A program made the translations under genes and the position numbers. A stretch of 10,395 nt of DNA from an uncultured Verrucomicrobiota bacterium (lineage in GTDB: Bacteria; Verrucomicrobiota; Verrucomicrobiia; Chthoniobacterales; SZAS-18), in contig CALMVM010000477.1 in NCBI GenBank assembly GCA_937873255.1, positions 10,146-20,540 on the forward strand, in the 5' to 3' direction. Below are positions 6,550 to 10,395 of this stretch, one piece after another. Below the pieces are notes generated by a model that was given only the letters and a program-made list of their open reading frames with translations, was not told where the DNA came from and did no database searches. The stretch's first letter is position 1. The number at the start of each line of letters is the position of its first letter.

Positions 6550-9500
6550 CTAGCCGCTGACTCCTACCCCGGCGGCAAGCGGCAGGCTGACGATGAAGGT
6601 CGCCCCTCGGCCAAGTCCGGGGCTGCTGGCGTACAGGCTGCCGCCGTGCGCCTGCACCGTCGCCCTGGCAATCGCCAGCCCCAGCCCCAGGCCTCCAAAC
6701 TCCTGGGCGATGGAGACGTTCGCCTGCTCGAACGGCGCGAAGATGCGTTGCAGGGCTTCCGCCTCCATGCCGATGCCGTTGTCGGTGACTCCCACCAGGA
6801 TGTTCCCGGCCTCGTTGTGTGAACGAAGCCCGATCGCGCCGCCTGCCGGCGTGAACTTGGCCGCGTTTTTGAGCAGGTTCCAGAACACCTGCTGCAATCG
6901 GGCAAAGTCGCCGCTGAGGGTATGCTCGTCGGCTGCCAGCGCCACGGTGAGCCCTTGCCCTTTGGCCTCCAGGTCGGACGAGGAAACCTCGACCGCGCGC
7001 TCCAGGGCGGTGTGCAGGTCCATGGGTGCGCGCGCGATCTCCATCTTGCCGCGCGCGATGCGCGTGACATCGAGCATGTCGTCGATGAAGCGCGCCTCCA
7101 GGTCCACGTTGCGCCGGATCATCTCGTGCGCCTTGCGGATGGGTTCCGGGAGGTCCTCGCGCCGGTCGAGCGCGGCCAAGGCAATGGTGATGGGCATCAG
7201 CGGTGTGCGCAGTTCGTGGCTGAGCACGGCCAGGAAGTGGTCCTTGGCGGCGTTGGCGGCCTCCGCTTCGCCGCGGGCCTGCTCGGCCGTCCGGAGCGCC
7301 GCCTGGACGATTTCCTCGGCGTGTTTGCGCTCGGTGATGTCCACGAAGGTGAGCACCACGCCCTCGATGCGGTCGTCCAGTGAACGATAGGGCAGCAGCC
7401 GCACCAACAGCCAGCTGTTCCCGGGTCCGACCACCTCGCGTTCCATGGGCACGAGGGTGCGCAGCACCTCCCGGGCGTCCGCTTCCAGGTCGGGGTAGTC
7501 CACCTGGTGCTTGAGGTGGCCCAGCGGCCGGCCCGCGTCGCTGGGGATCAGGTTGAAGAGCGGCACCGCGAAAGGCGTGTAGCGCAGCACCTTCAATTCC
7601 CGGTCCAGGAACACCGTGGCAATCGCCGTGGCGTTCATCAGGTTGTGCAGGTCGTTGTTGGCGTGGCCGACCTCCGCGACGTTGTGTCTAAGTTCCGCGT
7701 TGACGGTGTTCAGTTCCTCGTTGAGCGACTGGAGTTCCTCGCGGCTGGTTTCCAACTCTTCCGAGGCGGACCTCAACTCCTCGTTCATGCTCTGGAGTTC
7801 CTCGTTGCTGCTCTTGTACTCTTCATCGCTCGCGTGCGAACGCTCCACCGTGTCGCGCAACCGCGCACGGGCGGCCTCCAGTTCGCGCTCCAGATGGCGC
7901 ACCACCACCTCGGCATCCGCCGGCGTGGAAGCCGCAACGGCCGCCACCGCCGTGTCCAGGTTCCTGGCGGCGAAGCTGACCAGCACGTAGCCAGGGGCGA
8001 GTTCGGCGGCAGGGACCACGCGCAGGTCCACCAGCCTGGAGACTCCTTCCTCCAGTTCGACCGCCAGGCCCAAAAGCTCAACCGGTGCGTGGGTTTCCTC
8101 CATGCGCAGCAGCGCCGCCCGCAGGTCCATGCGCAACGCGGGCAACACCATCTGGAGGAAGTTGGTCGTGGCCAGGCCGCCGGATGGGCGCAAAAAGCGG
8201 CCCACGTTCTCCGAGAGGTGCACGATGTCGCCCTCCGCATTGACGATCAAGGACGGCGGCGCGTAGCGCTCGGTGAGCTTGAAGTGCAGTTCGGCCAAGC
8301 CGGCCTGCCCCTCTTCCGCGGGCTGGCGCGACGGCGAGGCAAACGGACCGGCCACGTCGCGCACGAGGGCGGCTGGCGGTACGGAGGGAGCTTCCTTGAT
8401 CTGGGCCTGGAGCGCACGCACGAGCCTGCTCGTGCCGGCAGGCACCGGCAGGCCCACGCGCGCCGTGGCACGGCGCACGAAGAGGCAGTGCTTTTTGTCC
8501 GCCATGGCAAAGAGGGTCTTCTCCTCGTCCACCGACTCGGCTGAGCCGAGGAAAAGTAGACCGTCGGGTTTCAGCGCGAAGTGGAACACTTCCAGCGCCC
8601 GGGCTTGCGCTTCCGTATCCAGATAGATGAGCAGGTTGCGGCAGCTCACCAGATCCATGCGCGAGAACGGCGCGTCCTTGAGCAGGTCGTGCTGGGTGAA
8701 GAGCACGGTCTCGCGCAGTTCCCGGCGCACGCGGTAGCCGCGTGCCTCCCTGGTGAAAAAGCGTTGCAGACGTTCCTCGCTCACGTCGGCGGCGATGGTC
8801 GCCGGGTACAAACCGGCGCGCGCCGTCTGGATGGCCCGCTCGTCCAGGTCGCAGCCAAAAACCTGGACGGTGGGCGGATGCTCCAACTGCCGGGCGTGCT
8901 CGTGCAAAAGCATGGCCAGCGAGTACGCTTCCTCGCCCGTGGCGCAGGCGGCGCTCCACACCCGCACGGTGTCGCCGGCCCCCTTGCCGGCAAAGAGGGT
9001 CGGGATGCGCTCTTCGACGACCGCGAAGGCTTCCCGGTCGCGGAAGAAATTCGTGACCGAAACCAGTAGATCCTGCAAGAGCGCCCCCGTTTCGCCCGAG
9101 TGCGTGCGCAAGAAATCCAGGTAAGCCGGTAGGGTGGCCGCCTCGTTGATCTGCATGCGCCGGGCGACGCGGCGCAGGATGGTGGCGCGTTTGTAGTAGG
9201 TGAAGTCGCGCCCGGTGCGAGTGCGCAGCAAACCGAGCACGTCGCGCAGGGCCTGTTCGTCCTGGTTGGGCGTGGGTGGCGCGGGCTTGGCCGGCTGCGG
9301 ACCCTCCTCGGGCGGCAAACGCAGGAGATTTTCACTGGAACAATAGCGCAGGAGACGCCCGGACATGTCGGCGACGGGCAGCACCCAATCGACCATGCCA
9401 GTGTCGATGGAGGCGCGGGGCATGGAGTCTTGATCGGCCTCGCCCGGGTCTTGGGCGATGGTCAAACCGCCACGCTCCTTGACGCGCTTGATGCCGATGG

Positions 9501-10038
9501 CCCCGTCCGAGTCCGCGCCGGACAGGACGATGGCCACGGCGTGCGGTCCGTGCGTGTCGGCCAGGGAGCGGAAAAACAGGTCCACCGCCACGCGTTTGCC
9601 GCGCTCGGGTTCCAGCCGGGTGAGCCGCAGGTGGCCGTCCGTCAGCGTCAGGTGCTTGGCCGGCGGGATGACGTAGACGTGATCAGGCTGGAGCGGCTCC
9701 CCGTCCTCGGCCGCTTTGACCGGCAAGGAAGTCACGCCTTGCAGCAGTTCGGGCAGGGTGCTCGCGTGCTCGGGCGAGAGGTGGAGGATGACCACGTAGG
9801 CGACTCCGGTGACGCCAGGCGGCAGCGCCGCGAAGAAGCTCTTGAGCGCCTGGATGCCGCCGGCCGACCCGCCCAGACCGACCACCGGCAACTGGCGGTA
9901 GCCACGGGTGGGCACCACGTCGTCCACCTCTTCCTCGCCGGCATCTGGCGCGACCACTGGCAAGCTCGAAGGGAACGCTTCCGGCTGGATGCCGTTTGCT
10001 TCTTCGTCGCGGCGGGGCTGCTCACTTTCGATGGGCAT
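6550..10038 (-). CDS. CheB-CheR-PAS-coiled coil-PAS-histidine kinase fusion
   Basis: This is an 1162-residue soluble multi-enzyme fusion. Residues 1-48 are an acidic, likely disordered leader. CheB methylesterase (about 50-232) has GLGGSAGG with Ser58, His86 in LHLSPEH and Asp178 in SGADSDGAIG, so the Ser-His-Asp triad is complete; the CheB receiver domain is absent. The CheR all-alpha part (about 262-315) precedes the CheR methyltransferase (about 325-523), which has SVTNFFRD, the SAM loop VWSAACATGEEAYSLAM and SCRNLLIYLD. A PAS-like domain (about 583-695) leads to a coiled coil (about 711-795) of near-perfect heptads, then a second PAS (about 796-905). HisKA has SHELRTPL with phospho-acceptor His941. 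HATPase_c has the N box near 1054-1058, DNGIG 1086-1090 and GLGLGLAI 1117-1124. The family is usually called a two-component CheB/CheR fusion; its methylation substrate is generally unknown. It is the first gene of the cassette, with AGGA only two bases before the ATG. Confidence 0.95.
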   Translation of the reverse strand: MPIESEQPRRDEEANGIQPEAFPSSLPVVAPDAGEEEVDDVVPTRGYRQLPVVGLGGSAGGIQALKSFFAALPPGVTGVAYVVILHLSPEHASTLPELLQGVTSLPVKAAEDGEPLQPDHVYVIPPAKHLTLTDGHLRLTRLEPERGKRVAVDLFFRSLADTHGPHAVAIVLSGADSDGAIGIKRVKERGGLTIAQDPGEADQDSMPRASIDTGMVDWVLPVADMSGRLLRYCSSENLLRLPPEEGPQPAKPAPPTPNQDEQALRDVLGLLRTRTGRDFTYYKRATILRRVARRMQINEAATLPAYLDFLRTHSGETGALLQDLLVSVTNFFRDREAFAVVEERIPTLFAGKGAGDTVRVWSAACATGEEAYSLAMLLHEHARQLEHPPTVQVFGCDLDERAIQTARAGLYPATIAADVSEERLQRFFTREARGYRVRRELRETVLFTQHDLLKDAPFSRMDLVSCRNLLIYLDTEAQARALEVFHFALKPDGLLFLGSAESVDEEKTLFAMADKKHCLFVRRATARVGLPVPAGTSRLVRALQAQIKEAPSVPPAALVRDVAGPFASPSRQPAEEGQAGLAELHFKLTERYAPPSLIVNAEGDIVHLSENVGRFLRPSGGLATTNFLQMVLPALRMDLRAALLRMEETHAPVELLGLAVELEEGVSRLVDLRVVPAAELAPGYVLVSFAARNLDTAVAAVAASTPADAEVVVRHLERELEAARARLRDTVERSHASDEEYKSSNEELQSMNEELRSASEELETSREELQSLNEELNTVNAELRHNVAEVGHANNDLHNLMNATAIATVFLDRELKVLRYTPFAVPLFNLIPSDAGRPLGHLKHQVDYPDLEADAREVLRTLVPMEREVVGPGNSWLLVRLLPYRSLDDRIEGVVLTFVDITERKHAEEIVQAALRTAEQARGEAEAANAAKDHFLAVLSHELRTPLMPITIALAALDRREDLPEPIRKAHEMIRRNVDLEARFIDDMLDVTRIARGKMEIARAPMDLHTALERAVEVSSSDLEAKGQGLTVALAADEHTLSGDFARLQQVFWNLLKNAAKFTPAGGAIGLRSHNEAGNILVGVTDNGIGMEAEALQRIFAPFEQANVSIAQEFGGLGLGLAIARATVQAHGGSLYASSPGLGRGATFIVSLPLAAGVGVSG
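7681..7806 (-). repeat. Heptad-repeat coding segment (signalling coiled coil)
   Basis: Residues 745-786 of the CheB-CheR-kinase consist of six consecutive heptads of the form N/S/R-E-E-L-x-x-x (NEELQSM, NEELRSA, SEELETS, REELQSL, NEELNTV, NAELRHN). The DNA shows the matching 21 bp periodicity. It is a dimeric coiled coil joining the first PAS region to the second PAS and the kinase, as in other CheB/CheR fusions. Confidence 0.85.
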
Positions 10039-10291
10039 ATTCCTGGAGGCTTGATTGGTAAACCGTTGCCGCCGCCGAGGGCGCTCCGTCTGGGTATAAC
10101 ATCATTTCGCCAAATACCGCCCGAAAAATCGTGGCGCGGTTCATGGAGGCGACGAAGCCGCTCTTGGCACTCGCCTGGTTGGGCGCGCCGGACCGGTCAC
10201 TGACACGCTACGTCTTGGATCGCGTTGCCCTTGCTTCTGAGATTGCCCGGATCAAGTAGACAGCAGCTCGGGGTGGAGGCAGATCGACCCC
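10039..10291. other. Intergenic region upstream of the signalling cassette; promoter expected
   Basis: These 253 bp lie between the divergent CheB-CheR-kinase and transposase genes. The minus-strand promoter of the cassette should be here. The clearest element is TGTTATACC on the minus strand (about 10093-10101), an extended-10-like sequence with no good -35. On the plus strand a 38-codon frame (ATG 10143, TAG 10257-10259) encodes a hydrophobic then basic peptide; it has no ribosome binding site and I do not recognise it. The left end of the insertion sequence probably lies in the right half, but no terminal inverted repeat can be called without the other end. Confidence 0.3.
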
Positions 10292-10395
10292 ATGAGCAGC
10301 GAAGCAGATAAAACCAAGACAGGAGCCGCCCATCGGCCCTACGACGAAGCGTTCAAGCGGGCGGCGGTCGCGCAGTGGCAAAGCGGCGTGCCGGC
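10292..10395 (+). CDS. IS3/IS911-type transposase OrfA, N-terminal part (partial at right edge)
   Basis: The frame starts at ATG 10292 with GGAGG at 10275-10279 (12 bases upstream) and runs open off the window, giving 34 complete codons. After a short polar leader the protein reads YDEAFKRAAVAQWQSGVPA. This is the first helix of the transposase helix-turn-helix seen in IS3/IS911-type OrfA (pattern Y-x-x-x-F-K-x-x-A-V-x-x-W/Y-x-x-G). OrfA binds the element ends and is normally joined to the OrfB integrase by programmed frameshifting. Only the leading end is visible, so family assignment is moderate and whether the element is intact is unknown. Confidence 0.6.
   Translation, partial: MSSEADKTKTGAAHRPYDEAFKRAAVAQWQSGVP

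Noticed and set aside
7681..7806. Regular 21 bp periodicity that could suggest a tandem repeat or CRISPR-like array
   Set aside because: The units have no spacers and translate to coiled-coil heptads of the fusion protein.
7507..8544. 345-codon plus-strand open frame
   Set aside because: It is antisense to the PAS/coiled-coil part of the CheB-CheR fusion. Its repetitive Leu/Val/Gln composition mirrors the heptads on the real strand.
10143..10259. 38-codon plus-strand frame upstream of the transposase
   Set aside because: It has no ribosome binding site and no recognisable family, and the length is within chance expectation at this GC. It is described only as part of the intergenic region.

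Overview
This is a GC-rich (roughly 60-65%) window from a Gram-negative-type bacterium. Most genes are intact, and there are few strong Shine-Dalgarno sites. The mix of LysR and MarR regulators, a CheB-CheR-kinase hybrid, a LOV kinase and RraA- and amidohydrolase-type genes fits a free-living soil, water or plant-associated bacterium. Verrucomicrobiota or Proteobacteria are plausible, but nothing here (no rRNA, no marker gene) fixes the phylum.

Left part (1-3746): small catabolic genes and their regulators. The window opens in the 3' end of an amidohydrolase-2 family gene (+). Next are a convergent alpha/beta hydrolase (-) and a MarR-type regulator (+); these two are divergent with only 28 bp between their start codons, and an imperfect palindrome fills that gap. 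A 241 bp stretch between marR and lysR holds what looks like the decayed 3' end of an unrecognised gene. A LysR regulator (-) is then divergent from an SDR oxidoreductase (+), the usual arrangement of a LysR protein and its target.

Junction (3747-4043): a frameshifted internal piece of an RraA/dimethylmenaquinone-methyltransferase-like gene (-) fills exactly the gap between the stop codon of the SDR gene and the stop codon of the LOV kinase gene.

Right part (4044-10038, all -): a three-gene signalling cassette, read from right to left. It encodes (i) an 1162-residue CheB methylesterase - CheR methyltransferase - PAS - coiled coil - PAS - histidine kinase fusion, (ii) a stand-alone receiver (CheY-like) protein, and (iii) a LOV-PAS-PAS-histidine kinase with the GRNCRFLQG flavin-adduct motif, hence a likely blue-light photoreceptor. 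The two kinases carry closely related HisKA/HATPase modules and neither has its own receiver, so the single receiver between them is the obvious shared phosphoacceptor (inference). The cassette holds no MCP, CheA or CheW gene. The LOV domain has Ala where the signalling Gln is normally found.

Right edge (10039-10395): a 253 bp gap that must hold the cassette promoter, then the first 34 codons of an IS3/IS911-type transposase orfA (+) running off the window.
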